From NCBI RefSeq assembly GCF_024609765.1, contig NZ_JANFDG010000005.1, positions 153,949-217,948 of the forward strand: a stretch of 64,000 nucleotides of DNA, in the 5' to 3' direction. Below are positions 40,581 to 49,751 of this stretch, in pieces. The notes beneath the pieces were generated by a model, which was not told where the DNA came from, made no database searches, and saw only the letters and a list, made by a program, of their open reading frames with translations. The stretch comes from Shinella pollutisoli. GTDB lineage: Bacteria; Pseudomonadota; Alphaproteobacteria; Rhizobiales; Rhizobiaceae. Position 1 is the stretch's first letter; every line of letters begins with the position of its first letter. Made by a program: the position numbers and the translations under genes.

Positions 40581-40697
40581 ATGCCTTCATAGGCGCAGGC
40601 GGGCAGGGCGGTCAATGCTTCGCCCCGAAGCCTTGCACGGGCGGGCCATATGTTCTACCGAGACAGGCAAATCCGAAGCTTTTCCAACGAGCATCCC

Positions 40698-42200
40698 ATG
40701 ACCATCGTCGACGTCCGCACCCCCGATCCGAAACGCTTGATCCCCGGCGCCACCGGCGAGTGGGAGGTGATCGTCGGCATGGAGGTGCACGCCCAGGTGC
40801 TGTCCCGGTCCAAGCTGTTCTCCGGCGCCTCGACGGAATTCGGCAAGGCGCCGAACGCTAACGTCTCGCTGGTCGACGCGGCAATGCCGGGCATGCTGCC
40901 GGTCATCAACATCGAGTGCGTGCGCCAGGCGGTCCGCACCGGCCTTGGCCTGAAAGCGCAGATCAACAAGCGCTCGGTCTTCGACCGCAAGAACTATTTC
41001 TACCCGGACCTGCCGCAGGGCTACCAGATCTCGCAGTACAAGGACCCGATCGTCGGGGAGGGCAAGATCGTCATCTCGCTCGGCCCCGACCGGCAGGGCA
41101 ATTTCGAGGACATCGAGATCGGCATCGAGCGCCTGCACCTGGAGCAGGACGCCGGCAAGTCGATGCACGACCAGCATCCGACCATGTCCTATGTCGACCT
41201 CAACCGCTCGGGCGTGGCGCTGATGGAGATCGTCTCCAAGCCGGACATGCGCTCCTCCGACGAGGCCAAGGCCTACATGACGAAGCTGCGCTCGATCGTG
41301 CGCTACCTCGGCACCTGCGACGGCAACATGGACGAGGGCTCGATGCGCGCCGACGTCAACGTCTCCGTGCGCCGGCCGGGCGAGCCCTTCGGCACGCGCT
41401 GCGAGATCAAGAACGTCAACTCCATCCGCTTCATCGGCCAGGCGATCGAATACGAGGCCCGCCGCCAGATCGGCATCCTGGAAGACGGCGGCGTCATCGA
41501 CCAGGAGACGCGCCTCTTCGACCCCAACAAGGGCGAGACCCGCTCCATGCGTTCCAAGGAGGACGCGCACGACTACCGCTATTTCCCCGATCCGGACCTC
41601 CTGCCGCTCGAATTCGACGACGCTTTCGTCGCGGAGCTTGCAGCACACCTGCCGGAGCTGCCGGACGACAAGAAGGAGCGCTTCATCCGCGAGCTCGGCC
41701 TCTCGGTCTACGACGCCTCCGTGCTCGTCTCGGAAAAGGCGATCGCCGACTATTTCGAGGCGCTGGCGGCCGGCCGCGACGGCAAGGCGGCGGCGAACTG
41801 GGTCATCAACGACCTCATGGGCGCCTTGAACAAGGCCGGCAAAGCCATTGAGGAGACTCCGGTTTCGCCCGCCCAGCTCGGCGAGATCATCGACCTCATC
41901 AAGGACGGCACGATCTCGGGCAAGATCGCCAAGGACCTCTTCGAGATCGTCTGGAACGAGGGCGGGAAGCCCTCCGGGATCGTCGAGGCGCGGGGCCTCA
42001 AGCAGGTGACGGACACCGGGGCCATCGAGAAGGCCGTCGACGAGATCATCGCCGCCAACCCGGACCAGGTCGAGAAGGTCAAGGCCAAGCCCAACCTCGC
42101 CGGCTGGTTCGTCGGCCAGGTGATGAAGGCGACCGGTGGCAAGGCCAACCCGCAGGCCGTGCAGGCGCTCGTCAAGGCGAAGCTCGGGTTGGAAGACTGA
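40698..42200 (+). CDS. gatB: Asp-tRNA(Asn)/Glu-tRNA(Gln) amidotransferase subunit GatB
   Basis: The kinase/transamidase subunit that activates mischarged Glu-tRNA(Gln) or Asp-tRNA(Asn) and delivers ammonia to it. The 500 residues start [17 protein letters not shown]; the catalytic domain includes [21 protein letters not shown] and [10 protein letters not shown], and the C-terminal YqeY-like domain with the [12 protein letters not shown] tail binds tRNA. It is separated from gatC-gatA by the GNAT and YjhX genes, so it must have its own promoter. A family A repeat begins 3 bases after the stop. Confidence 0.96.
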   Translation: MTIVDVRTPDPKRLIPGATGEWEVIVGMEVHAQVLSRSKLFSGASTEFGKAPNANVSLVDAAMPGMLPVINIECVRQAVRTGLGLKAQINKRSVFDRKNYFYPDLPQGYQISQYKDPIVGEGKIVISLGPDRQGNFEDIEIGIERLHLEQDAGKSMHDQHPTMSYVDLNRSGVALMEIVSKPDMRSSDEAKAYMTKLRSIVRYLGTCDGNMDEGSMRADVNVSVRRPGEPFGTRCEIKNVNSIRFIGQAIEYEARRQIGILEDGGVIDQETRLFDPNKGETRSMRSKEDAHDYRYFPDPDLLPLEFDDAFVAELAAHLPELPDDKKERFIRELGLSVYDASVLVSEKAIADYFEALAAGRDGKAAANWVINDLMGALNKAGKAIEETPVSPAQLGEIIDLIKDGTISGKIAKDLFEIVWNEGGKPSGIVEARGLKQVTDTGAIEKAVDEIIAANPDQVEKVKAKPNLAGWFVGQVMKATGGKANPQAVQALVKAKLGLED

Positions 42201-42202
42201 CG

Positions 42203-42247
42203 CAATTCCAGGAAAAGTGCGAAGCGGTTTTCCGTCCGGAATTGCAT
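42203..42247. repeat. family A palindromic intergenic repeat
   Basis: GCAATTCC...GGAATTGC ends around AAAGTGCGAAGCGGTTTTCCG. It starts 3 bases after the gatB stop codon and separates gatB from the GNAT gene. Confidence 0.85.
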
Positions 42248-42267
42248 CGAAAGGAAAGGAGCTTCCC

Positions 42268-42768
42268 GTGTTCTTCGTCCGCACGGCCTCGGAGCGGGAT
42301 CTCGCGGCCGTCAGCGCGCTGCTTACCGAGACGTGGCACGCGTCCTTCGACGCGCTCTACGGCGCCGACACGGTCGCCGAGGTCTCGGCGCGCTGGCATT
42401 CGGTGCCGGCCTTGAAGGCGCGGCTCGAACGCAGGGACAGCGAGTTCGTCGTCGCCGACGACGGCCGCACGCTTGCCGGCATGGGCTATGCGGCGCTGTC
42501 GAAGGAGCGGCCGACGCTGGCGCTCCTGCACCAGCTCTACGTCCTGCCGCGCCACCAGCGCCAAGGCATCGGCCGCGACCTCTTCGCCGAGCTGGAGACC
42601 TGCTTTCCCGACGCCACCGCCATGCAGCTCGAGGTCGATCCGCGCAACGCCGCGGCGATCGCCTTCTATACGGCGCACGGCTTCGTCAGGGTGGGCGAGA
42701 CGCGGCATACGGTGGACATCGTCTCCGGCCTGCCGCTCCACGTCTACGAAAAGCCGCTCGGCGGCTGA
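42268..42768 (+). CDS. GNAT family N-acetyltransferase
   Basis: A 166-residue Gcn5-type acetyltransferase. The acetyl-CoA binding motif is LPRHQRQGIGRDLF near residue 91, with the later pattern NAAAIAFYTAHGFVRVGE. The start is GTG at 42268 (MFFVRTASERD), supported by the strong ribosome-binding sequence AAGGAAAGGAG just upstream; in-frame codons further 5' run through the palindromic repeat. Substrate unknown. It lies between gatB and the NDUFA12 gene on the same strand. Confidence 0.88.
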   Translation: MFFVRTASERDLAAVSALLTETWHASFDALYGADTVAEVSARWHSVPALKARLERRDSEFVVADDGRTLAGMGYAALSKERPTLALLHQLYVLPRHQRQGIGRDLFAELETCFPDATAMQLEVDPRNAAAIAFYTAHGFVRVGETRHTVDIVSGLPLHVYEKPLGG

Positions 42769-42871
42769 GCGCGGCGAAAAGCCCCGGGGAAGCTGCGGGA
42801 ATCTCTGGACATTCCGGTGCTTGCGCGCCATAAGCGGAAACGACCATCGGTCCCCTGCAAGGACGACATCC

Positions 42872-43267
42872 ATGAACCTTCTCAAGCAGATCTTCACCTG
42901 GTGGAACGGTCAGACGATCGGCACCCGCTTCCACACCTGGCGCGTCGGCACCAAGGTCGGCGAGGACGAATTCGGCAACGTCTACTATCAGGGCGGCAAG
43001 GATTCCGAGGGCCGCACCCGCCGCTGGGTGATCTACAACGGCTATGCCGAGGCCTCGAAGATCCCGCCGGGCTGGCACGGCTGGATGCATCACCGCACCG
43101 ACGTCTCGCCCGCCGACGAGGCCTACAAGGCCCGCGAATGGCAGAAGCCGCACCGCCCGAACCCGACCGGCACGGCGCAGGCCTACCGCCCGCCGGGCTC
43201 GATCGCCGCCGCCGGCGAGCGCCCGCGCGTGACGGGCGACTACGACGCCTGGACGCCCGGCGGCTGA
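42872..43267 (+). CDS. NADH:ubiquinone oxidoreductase subunit NDUFA12
   Basis: A 131-residue protein with the family signature FHTWRVGTKVGEDEFGNVYY, RRWVIYNGYAEASKIPP and WHGWMHHRTDVSP. It is the alphaproteobacterial counterpart of the mitochondrial accessory subunit NDUFA12 (17.2 kDa), which sits on the peripheral arm of complex I. It is encoded far from the nuo operon but in this window. A family A repeat starts one base after the stop, then the DUF2155 gene follows, a common rhizobial order. Confidence 0.94.
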   Translation: MNLLKQIFTWWNGQTIGTRFHTWRVGTKVGEDEFGNVYYQGGKDSEGRTRRWVIYNGYAEASKIPPGWHGWMHHRTDVSPADEAYKAREWQKPHRPNPTGTAQAYRPPGSIAAAGERPRVTGDYDAWTPGG

Positions 43268-43268
43268 A

Positions 43269-43318
43269 GCGATTCCGGCAAAGGTGCGAAGCGGTCTTGC
43301 GTCCGCAATTGCGTGAAA
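43269..43318. repeat. family A palindromic intergenic repeat
   Basis: GCGATTCCGGC...GTCCGCAATTGCG flanking AAGGTGCGAAGCGGTCTTGCG, followed by GTGAAACGAAAG. It lies between the NDUFA12 and DUF2155 genes; slight decay of the right arm is visible. Confidence 0.8.
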
Positions 43319-43402
43319 CGAAAGACACCGATTTGGCCACAATTCGCCGGTAGCCCGAGGGCGCCGGCCGCGTGCCGGACACGGATCGCAGGAGACGGCT
43401 TC

Positions 43403-43831
43403 ATGACATTTGGGATTTTCTCGGCGACGGCCGGACGGCGGCTTCTTCCGGCGGCCTGTCTCGCGCTCGCGGCGCTTGCGGGCTCCGCCCATGCCGCGCG
43501 GATCGAAAATCCCGTCGCCGTCTTCTCCGGCATCGACAAGATCACCGGCCGCATCACCAATTTCGACGTCTATATCGGCGAGACCGTGCAGTTCGGCGCG
43601 CTGCAGGTGACGCCGCGCGTCTGCTACAGCCGCGACGAGACCGAGGCGCAGAAGGTGACGACCTTCGTCGAGGTCGACGAGATCACGCTCGACCGGAAGA
43701 TCCGCCGCATCTTCACGGGCTGGATGTTCGCCGACAGCCCCGGCCTCAACGCCGTCGAGCACCCCGTCTACGACGTCTGGCTGATCGAGTGCAAGGCGAA
43801 GTCCGACGTGCCGCCGCCGGAAAACGAATAA
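43403..43831 (+). CDS. DUF2155 family exported protein
   Basis: A 142-residue protein with a Sec signal peptide (about residues 1-31, ending GSAHA) and a beta-rich mature part that includes GIDKITGRITNFDVYIGE, VCYSRDETEAQKVTTF and DVWLIECKAK. The two cysteines could pair in the periplasm. This matches the DUF2155 family of alphaproteobacteria. The function is unknown. ATG 43403 is preceded by GGAG at good spacing; upstream in-frame codons read through the repeat. It is followed by an inverted repeat pair and, convergent, by aat. Confidence 0.9.
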   Translation: MTFGIFSATAGRRLLPAACLALAALAGSAHAARIENPVAVFSGIDKITGRITNFDVYIGETVQFGALQVTPRVCYSRDETEAQKVTTFVEVDEITLDRKIRRIFTGWMFADSPGLNAVEHPVYDVWLIECKAKSDVPPPENE

Positions 43832-43841
43832 GGGTTTGATT

Positions 43842-43984
43842 GCCCCTCATCCGGCTGCCGCCACCTTCTCCCCGCAAGCGGGACGAAGGGACTTTGCCGT
43901 AATGTTTTCCCAAATCAGGAAACCCTCGCCACATCCCCTTCTCCCCGCAAGCGGGGAGAAGGTGGCGGCAGCCGGATGAGGGGC
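43842..43984. repeat. family B element with perfect 32-bp inverted ends
   Basis: The left end 43842-43873 and right end 43953-43984 are exact reverse complements over 32 bases (GCCCCTCATCCGGCTGCCGC...), with a GC-poor centre of about 80 bases. It lies between the convergent DUF2155 and aat genes, so it can form a large cruciform or a bidirectional transcript end. Confidence 0.85.
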
Positions 43985-43994
43985 CTTCACACGC

Positions 43995-44609
43995 TCAGAA
44001 CGGCAGATGCGGCGAGGCCACGGCCCGCGCCAGCATGTCCTCGTAGTCCGCCTTCGGCACGTCGATCGCGCCGAAGGTCTTCAGGTGCTCCGTCGTGAAC
44101 TGCGTGTCGAGCAGCCGGAAACCGTTCGCCTTCAGCCGCTCCACCAGGTGCACGAGGCAGATCTTCGAGGCGTCGGTGCGGCGCGAGAACATGCTCTCGC
44201 CGAAGAAGGCGGCGCCGAGCGACACGCCGTAGAGCCCGCCGACCAGTTCGTCCCCCGCCCAGGCCTCGACCGAATGGGCATGGCCCATGCGGTGCAGCGT
44301 CGAATAGAGCGCGCGGATCTTGCCGTTGATCCAGGTCGTCGGCCGGCCGGGCGCGGGCTCGGCGCAGGCCGCGATCACCGTGTCGAAAGCGGTGTCGAAG
44401 CGGATGTCGAAGGGTTTTCTGCGGATGGTCTTCGCCAGGCTGCGCGGGACGTGGAAGGTGTCGAGCGGGATGATGCCGCGCATGTCCGGCTCGACCCAGA
44501 AGAGCTCCGGGTCGTCCGCCGAATCGGCCATCGGGAAGAGGCCGATGGAATAGGCGCGCAGCAGCAGCTCCGGCGTGATCTCGGTGTTCCGGCTGCGCCG
44601 TCCCGCCAT
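43995..44609 (-). CDS. aat: leucyl/phenylalanyl-tRNA--protein transferase
   Basis: The enzyme adds Leu or Phe to N-terminal Arg/Lys of proteins, tagging them for ClpS/ClpAP degradation. The 204-residue protein has the family motifs [15 protein letters not shown] (about residues 15-29), [18 protein letters not shown] (about 37-54), [17 protein letters not shown] ([14 protein letters not shown]) and [15 protein letters not shown]. The start [17 protein letters not shown] at 44609 is used. accC lies 16 bases upstream on the same strand. Confidence 0.95.
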   Translation of the reverse strand: MAGRRSRNTEITPELLLRAYSIGLFPMADSADDPELFWVEPDMRGIIPLDTFHVPRSLAKTIRRKPFDIRFDTAFDTVIAACAEPAPGRPTTWINGKIRALYSTLHRMGHAHSVEAWAGDELVGGLYGVSLGAAFFGESMFSRRTDASKICLVHLVERLKANGFRLLDTQFTTEHLKTFGAIDVPKADYEDMLARAVASPHLPF

Positions 44610-44625
44610 GGCGACCGGCGCCTCC

Positions 44626-45969
44626 TCAGGCGTCGGTCTTGGCCAGATAATCCTCCAGCCAGTGGATGTCGTAGTCGCCGTTGGCGATGTCCTGGTTGCC
44701 GATCAGGTCCTGGAACAGCGGCAGCGTCGTCTTGATGCCGTCGATGACGAACTCGTCAAGGACCCGGCGCAGCCGCATCATGCATTCCACGCGCGTGCGC
44801 CCGTGCACGATCAGCTTGCCGATCAGGCTGTCGTAGTAGGGCGGGATGCGGTAGCCCTGATAGGCGCCCGAATCGACGCGCACGCCGAGCCCGCCCGGCG
44901 CATGGAAATGCGTGATCGTGCCGGGCGAGGGCACGAAGGTGCGCGGGTCCTCGGCATTGATGCGGCACTCGATGGCGTGGCCGGAGAAGACGACGTCCTC
45001 CTGCCGCACGGAAAGGCCGGCGCCGGAGGCGACGCGGATCTGCTCGTGCACGAGGTCGATGCCGGTGATCGCCTCGGTGATCGGATGCTCGACCTGCAGG
45101 CGCGTGTTCATCTCGATGAAATAGAACTCGCCGTTCTCGTAGAGGAACTCGATCGTGCCGGCGCCGCGGTATTTCAGCTTCTTCATCGCGTCGGCGCAGA
45201 TCTTGCCGATCTTCATGCGCTGCTCGACGTTGAGGGCGGGCGAGTTCGCCTCCTCCCAGACCTTCTGGTGGCGGCGCTGCAAGGAGCAGTCGCGCTCGCC
45301 GAGATGGATGGCGTCGCCTTCGCCGTCGCCGACCACCTGCACCTCGATGTGGCGCGGCTTGCCGAGATACTTCTCCATGTAGACGGCGTCGTTGCCGAAG
45401 GCGGCGAGCGCCTCGGAACGGGCGGTGGAGACCGCCTCGTCGAGATCGGCCTCGGTCTTCGCCACCTTCATACCACGTCCGCCGCCGCCGGCGGTGGCCT
45501 TGATCAGCACCGGGAAGCCGATCTTGCGGGCGACTTCGAGCGCGTTGTCCGGCTTCACCTCGCCGTCGGAACCGGGCACGACCGGGATGCCGAGCTCTTC
45601 GGCCGTCTTCTTGGCGGTGATCTTGTCGCCCATGATGCGGATGTGCTCCGCCGTCGGGCCGATGAAGGTGATTCCGTGCGCGTCGAGGATCTCCGCGAAT
45701 TTGGCGTTCTCCGACAGGAAGCCGTAGCCCGGATGCACGGCGTCGGCGCCGGTGATCTCGCAGGCCGCGACGATCTGGTGGATGTTGAGGTAGCTGTCGC
45801 GCGAGGGCGGCGGGCCGATGCACACGCTCTCGTCGGCGAGGCGGACGTGCATGGCGTCGGCATCCGCCGTCGAATGCACGGCAACCGTGGCGATGCCCAG
45901 CTCCTTGCAGGCCCGAAGGACCCGGAGCGCGATCTCGCCGCGATTGGCAATCAGGATTTTGGAGATCAT
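44626..45969 (-). CDS. accC: acetyl-CoA carboxylase biotin carboxylase subunit
   Basis: ATP-grasp enzyme of 447 residues that carboxylates the biotin on AccB in the first step of fatty-acid synthesis. Motifs: [17 protein letters not shown], the glycine-rich ATP loop [10 protein letters not shown] near residue 164, [13 protein letters not shown] near 230 and the active-site [13 protein letters not shown] near 287. The start ATG 45969 is 10 bases after accB, so the two are co-transcribed; birA at 3249 supplies the biotinylation. Confidence 0.97.
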   Translation of the reverse strand: MISKILIANRGEIALRVLRACKELGIATVAVHSTADADAMHVRLADESVCIGPPPSRDSYLNIHQIVAACEITGADAVHPGYGFLSENAKFAEILDAHGITFIGPTAEHIRIMGDKITAKKTAEELGIPVVPGSDGEVKPDNALEVARKIGFPVLIKATAGGGGRGMKVAKTEADLDEAVSTARSEALAAFGNDAVYMEKYLGKPRHIEVQVVGDGEGDAIHLGERDCSLQRRHQKVWEEANSPALNVEQRMKIGKICADAMKKLKYRGAGTIEFLYENGEFYFIEMNTRLQVEHPITEAITGIDLVHEQIRVASGAGLSVRQEDVVFSGHAIECRINAEDPRTFVPSPGTITHFHAPGGLGVRVDSGAYQGYRIPPYYDSLIGKLIVHGRTRVECMMRLRRVLDEFVIDGIKTTLPLFQDLIGNQDIANGDYDIHWLEDYLAKTDA

Positions 45970-45979
45970 CTGGCCCGCC

Positions 45980-46447
45980 TTATTCGATGATGACCAGCGG
46001 CTCGCCGTATTCGACCGGCGCGGCATCCCCGACGAGGATCTCCGTCACCTTGCCGGAGCGCGGCGCCGGGATCTGGTTCATCGTCTTCATGGCCTCGATG
46101 ATGAGGATCGTCTGGCCTTCCTTGACCGTGGAGCCGACCTCGACGAAGGGGCGCGCACCCGGAGCGGGCGAGAGATAGGCGGTGCCCACCATCGGCGCCG
46201 TCACGGCGTTCTTGTTGGAGCGGGCGTCGGCGACGGGCGCTGCGGCGGCGGCCGCGGGCGCGGCCGCAAACTGCGCAGCGGCCGGCGGGGCGACCGGCGC
46301 CTGCACGTATTGCGGCGTTCCGGCGCGCGAGACGCGGATGCGCAGGTCGTCCTGCTCCACTTCGATCTCGGTCAGGTCGGTCTCGTTGAGGATGTTGGCG
46401 AGATCGCGGATCAGGGCCTGATCGATGCCTTGTTTCTTGTCAGCCAT
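45980..46447 (-). CDS. accB: acetyl-CoA carboxylase biotin carboxyl carrier protein
   Basis: The 155-residue carrier protein has a flexible Ala/Pro-rich linker ([17 protein letters not shown]) and a C-terminal biotinyl domain. The biotinylated lysine is in [11 protein letters not shown] (about residue 121), with the thumb residues before it. It starts [20 protein letters not shown]. Order aroQ-accB-accC-aat on the minus strand is typical for rhizobia. Confidence 0.97.
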   Translation of the reverse strand: MADKKQGIDQALIRDLANILNETDLTEIEVEQDDLRIRVSRAGTPQYVQAPVAPPAAAQFAAAPAAAAAAPVADARSNKNAVTAPMVGTAYLSPAPGARPFVEVGSTVKEGQTILIIEAMKTMNQIPAPRSGKVTEILVGDAAPVEYGEPLVIIE

Positions 46448-46472
46448 GGAAGTGAGCCTCGGGGTCTTGTTG

Positions 46473-46910
46473 TTATGTCGTTATGGATGAAAGCGCGTTG
46501 AGCGCCAGGATGTAGCTCGTCGCGCCGAAGCCGCAGATGACGCCCTTGACGGCGGGGGCGATCATCGACCTGTGGCGGAATTCCTCGCGGGCGTGCACGT
46601 TGGAAAGGTGCAGCTCCACGACGGGGATCCTTATGGCGCGGATGGCGTCGTGCAGCGCCACGGACGTATGCGTGTAGGCGCCGGCGTTGATGGCGATGCC
46701 GGCGGCGGTGTCGCCGGCCTCGTGGATCCAGTCGACCAGATCGCCTTCGTGATTGGACTGGCGGAAATCGACGGCAAAGCCCAGCCGCTCGCCCTCGGCC
46801 CGGCAGAGCGCCTCGATATCGGCGAGCGTCTGCCCGCCATAGATGCCGGGCTCGCGTTTGCCGAGTGCGTTCAGGTTGGGGCCGTTGAGCACGAAGAAGG
46901 TGGATGCCAT
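46473..46910 (-). CDS. aroQ: type II 3-dehydroquinate dehydratase
   Basis: A 145-residue, dodecameric shikimate-pathway enzyme that converts 3-dehydroquinate to 3-dehydroshikimate. Motifs are [19 protein letters not shown] (with the catalytic Tyr), [13 protein letters not shown] and [13 protein letters not shown]; the substrate-binding [15 protein letters not shown] segment is near residue 102. The start ATG 46910 ([12 protein letters not shown]) is chosen over the in-frame codon at 46976. It is the first gene of the aroQ-accB-accC-aat run. Confidence 0.96.
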   Translation of the reverse strand: MASTFFVLNGPNLNALGKREPGIYGGQTLADIEALCRAEGERLGFAVDFRQSNHEGDLVDWIHEAGDTAAGIAINAGAYTHTSVALHDAIRAIRIPVVELHLSNVHAREEFRHRSMIAPAVKGVICGFGATSYILALNALSSITT

Positions 46911-47060
46911 TCGAAAGTCCGCATGCTGGATGGACGAGTACCTATAGACCGGCGATTCCCGCAGGGAAAGCCCCAAGCGGGCGCAAGGCGCGGGTCCATG
47001 GGTCCGCTGTCCACAAGCCGCGGAGGCTGAACACCGGCGATATGGCAGGAAGATGGCGGC

Positions 47061-47819
47061 TCAGCAGGTCGCCTTGCCGCAGGAGCGCACGTTGGCGATC
47101 TTCGCCTCCAGGTCGTCCGCGCCGACGGCGCCGAACACCGTCTCGCGGGCGATCACGTAGGAGGGCGTGCCGGTGATGCCGAGGTCGTTGGCGAGTGAAT
47201 AGGCCTCGCGCACGGCGTCGTCGTGCGGCTTGTCGGCCATCGTCTTGCGGATGTCCTCCTCCTTGAGGCCGAGCTCGACGGCGACCGCGATGGCGCTCTC
47301 CTCGGTCGCCCGGCCGTCGCTGCCGAGCAGCTTGCGGTGGAAGTCGCCGTATTTTTCCGGCGCGAGATCGCGCACGGCGGCGCTCACCTTGTGGGCGGCG
47401 AGCGAATCGGGACCGAGGATCGGCAGTTCCTTCAGCACGAAGCGCACGTTCTTGTCGGAGGCGATGATCGCGTCCATGTCGGAAAGCGCGCGGCGGCAGT
47501 AGCCGCAATTGTAGTCGAAGAACTCGACCACGGTGACGTCGCCGTCCGGATTGCCGAGCGCGATGTCGTGGTCGGAGGAGAAGATCGCCGTCTCGTTGTC
47601 GGTGATCGCCTGGACGGCCTTCACCTGCTGTGCCTCCTGCTGCTTGCGCTGCAGCGCCTCCTGCACGTCGAGGAGGATTTCGGGGTTCTCGAGCAGGTAT
47701 TCGCGGATGAACGCGCCGAATTCCTTCTTCTGGGCGTCGTCGAGGGCGAGCGCGGGGAGGGGGGCTGCGAATGCGATGCCGAGCGCGACGGAGGCCGCCA
47801 GCGAAGTCCTGAATGTCAT
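47061..47819 (-). CDS. DsbA family periplasmic thiol:disulfide protein
   Basis: A 252-residue protein with a Sec signal peptide (about residues 1-25) and a thioredoxin-fold DsbA domain. The redox motif is CGYC in EFFDYNCGYCRRALSDM (about residues 106-109) and the cis-Pro loop is TGTPSYVI near 217. A preceding helical segment (FIREYLLENPEILLDVQEAL) is typical of Com1/ScsC-type DsbA proteins, which often oligomerise. A C-terminal pair (SCGKATC) may form a further disulfide. It is divergent from the aminotransferase gene. Confidence 0.92.
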   Translation of the reverse strand: MTFRTSLAASVALGIAFAAPLPALALDDAQKKEFGAFIREYLLENPEILLDVQEALQRKQQEAQQVKAVQAITDNETAIFSSDHDIALGNPDGDVTVVEFFDYNCGYCRRALSDMDAIIASDKNVRFVLKELPILGPDSLAAHKVSAAVRDLAPEKYGDFHRKLLGSDGRATEESAIAVAVELGLKEEDIRKTMADKPHDDAVREAYSLANDLGITGTPSYVIARETVFGAVGADDLEAKIANVRSCGKATC

Positions 47820-48010
47820 GTCCGTTTCCGTTCCCTCGGTGAGGCGTTTCGCGCCCGATTGTCATGTCCCGCGCGCGGCGTCAAGGACGAGCTTAGGGAC
47901 GCTCCGGCGGAAAGGACAGGGCAAAAGCGGCGGATTTTCGGCCCTCGCGGGATTGTGAACGGGGGAGCGTTGGCGCTAGGAGGAGGCTTCCTGCAAGCGG
48001 AGCGAAGCCC

Positions 48011-49162
48011 ATGAAACTCTCCCGACGCGGCGCCGTCGAACCCTTCCACGCCATGGACGTGCTGGCGGAGGCGACGCGGCGGCGTGCCGCCGGCAGGCCG
48101 GTGATCTCCATGGCGGTCGGCCAGCCGGTGCATCCCGCGCCGAAGGCGGCGCTCGCCGCCGCGCGTGCGGCGCTCGATACGGGCCGGATCGGCTACACCG
48201 ATTCGCTCGGCCTGCCGTCGCTGCGCAGGGCGATCGCCGGTTTCTACCGCGACCGGCACGGCGTCTCCGTCGATCCGGCCCGCATCGCCGTCACCACCGG
48301 CTCGTCGGCCGGCTTCAACCTCGCCTTCCTCGCCCTCTTCGACGCCGGCGACCGGGTGGCGATCGCGCGGCCCGGCTATCCGGCCTACCGCAACATCCTC
48401 GCCGCCCTCGGCATCGAGACGGTGGAGATCGAGGTGAGCCGCGACAACGGCTTCACGCTGGCGCCCGCCGCCCTCGAGGCGGCGGCCGCCGAGCACGGCC
48501 GCATCGACGGCGTGCTGCTCGCAAGCCCCGCCAACCCGACCGGCACCGTGACCGGCCGGCAAGACCTCGCGGCGCTTTCCGCCTGGTGCCGCGACAACGG
48601 CGTCGCCTTCATCTCCGACGAGATCTACCACGGCCTCGCCTTCGTCGGCGAGGAGGCGACGGCGCTGGAGTTCGGCGCGGACGCCGTCGTCATCAACTCC
48701 TTCTCCAAATACCATTGCATGACCGGCTGGCGCGTCGGCTGGATGGTGCTGCCGGACGCTTTGGTGCGCCCGGTCGAGCGCATCGCCCAGAGCCTCTACA
48801 TCTCCGCGCCGGAACTATCGCAGATCGCGGCGGAGGCCGCGCTCGGCGCGACGGAGGAGCTCGACGCCCACCGCGACGCCTACCGCCGCAACCGCGACCT
48901 TCTCGCCGAACGCCTGCCGGCGCTCGGCTTTTCCGTGGCCTCGCCGATGGACGGCGCCTTCTACGCCTATGTCGACGTCTCCCGCTTCACCAACGACAGC
49001 ATGGATTTCGCCCGGCGCATGCTCGCCGAGATCGACGTCGCCGCCACCCCCGGCCTCGACTTCGACCCCGTCGACGGCCGGCACACGATGCGCTTCTCCT
49101 ATGCCGGGTCCTACGAGGAGATGGTGACGGCGACGGAGCGGATCGGGGCGTGGCTGGGCTGA
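48011..49162 (+). CDS. class I/II PLP-dependent aminotransferase
   Basis: A 383-residue fold-type I aminotransferase. The PLP lysine is in NSFSKYHCMTGWRVGW (about residue 233), with SPANPTGTV near 176 and ISDEIYHGL near 205. The C-terminal substrate-binding Arg is in HTMRFSYAGS. The SKYHCMTGWRVGW pattern places it near aspartate/alanine-type aminotransferases, but the substrate is not clear from sequence. It starts MKLSRRGAVEPFHAMDV and lies divergent from the DsbA-family gene. Confidence 0.9.
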   Translation: MKLSRRGAVEPFHAMDVLAEATRRRAAGRPVISMAVGQPVHPAPKAALAAARAALDTGRIGYTDSLGLPSLRRAIAGFYRDRHGVSVDPARIAVTTGSSAGFNLAFLALFDAGDRVAIARPGYPAYRNILAALGIETVEIEVSRDNGFTLAPAALEAAAAEHGRIDGVLLASPANPTGTVTGRQDLAALSAWCRDNGVAFISDEIYHGLAFVGEEATALEFGADAVVINSFSKYHCMTGWRVGWMVLPDALVRPVERIAQSLYISAPELSQIAAEAALGATEELDAHRDAYRRNRDLLAERLPALGFSVASPMDGAFYAYVDVSRFTNDSMDFARRMLAEIDVAATPGLDFDPVDGRHTMRFSYAGSYEEMVTATERIGAWLG

Positions 49163-49187
49163 GGGCGGGATTGCATAAGGGCGCGCG

Positions 49188-49310
49188 CCCCTCATCCGGC
49201 CTGCCGGCCACCTTCTCCCCGCGGGCGGGGAGAAGGAAGGAAGCCGCATCGTTTTCCCGGGTTATCGCCGTTCGCGGGCAGGTCCTCTCTCCCCACTTGC
49301 GGGGAGAGCG
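49188..49310. repeat. family B palindromic repeats next to the 258-bp repeat
   Basis: GCCCCTCATCCGGCCTGCCGGCC with CTTCTCCCCGCGGGCGGGGAGAAGG (49188-49240), and after 40 bases TCTCTCCCCACTTGCGGGGAGAG (49287-49308). The last palindrome forms the left border of copy 2 of the 258-bp repeat; in copy 1 only its right half remains. Confidence 0.8.
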
Positions 49311-49558
49311 ACTGCCTTGAATTGCAAGCCAAGAAAGGGCTTAGGAACGAGGAGTTTGTAGAGAGTTTCGGTGTCCCATCCTTGCGCATAGCGGGCTTGG
49401 CCCCCGGCCGGAGCTTGGCCCAAGCGACTGTACGGGCTTGGGAAATCCCGGCGGGTGTCCCTTGCTCTCCCACGAACTTGAAGTTCTTGGAGTTGTCGGG
49501 CTTGGTCGCGAACCTTCCCGGACCGGCCAGTCCGGGAAGCAAATTCCAAGTTACAAGG
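49301..49558. repeat. 258-bp structured repeat, copy 2
   Basis: Identical in length to 14832-15089 and differing at seven positions, six of them transitions. The hairpins CCCAAGC...GCTTGGG, GAACTTGAAGTTC and TTCCCGGAC...GTCCGGGAA are all preserved. Both strands are open, but the block has no credible gene. The 589-base gap 49163-49751 holds this copy, family B modules on both sides and the rne terminator. Confidence 0.85.
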
Positions 49559-49620
49559 GTTAGGATTGGGGGTAAATTCCACATCGTTTTCCCGGCCGCC
49601 ACCGCTTCACGGAACAGGTT

Positions 49621-49657
49621 CCTCTCCCGCTCGCGGGGAGAGGGGCAGGGTGAGGGC
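49621..49657. repeat. family B palindrome variant
   Basis: CCTCTCCCGCTCGCGGGGAGAGG followed by GGCAGGGTGAGGG. A related copy is seen at 58500-58537. Confidence 0.6.
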
Positions 49658-49701
49658 GGATTCCATAGGCGACCGCCCGGCAGGGCACAGCCAACAAACG
49701 A

Positions 49702-49727
49702 AAGGCCCGGCATCGCTGCCGGGCCTT
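49702..49727 (-). terminator. terminator of rne
   Basis: AAGGCCCGGCA pairs perfectly with TGCCGGGCCTT around TCGC. It lies 25 bases after the rne stop; on the minus strand it is followed by TCGTTTGTT. A short T-rich tract also follows on the plus strand. Confidence 0.8.
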
Positions 49728-49751
49728 CTTCATTTCCGAATGTCCTGCGGC

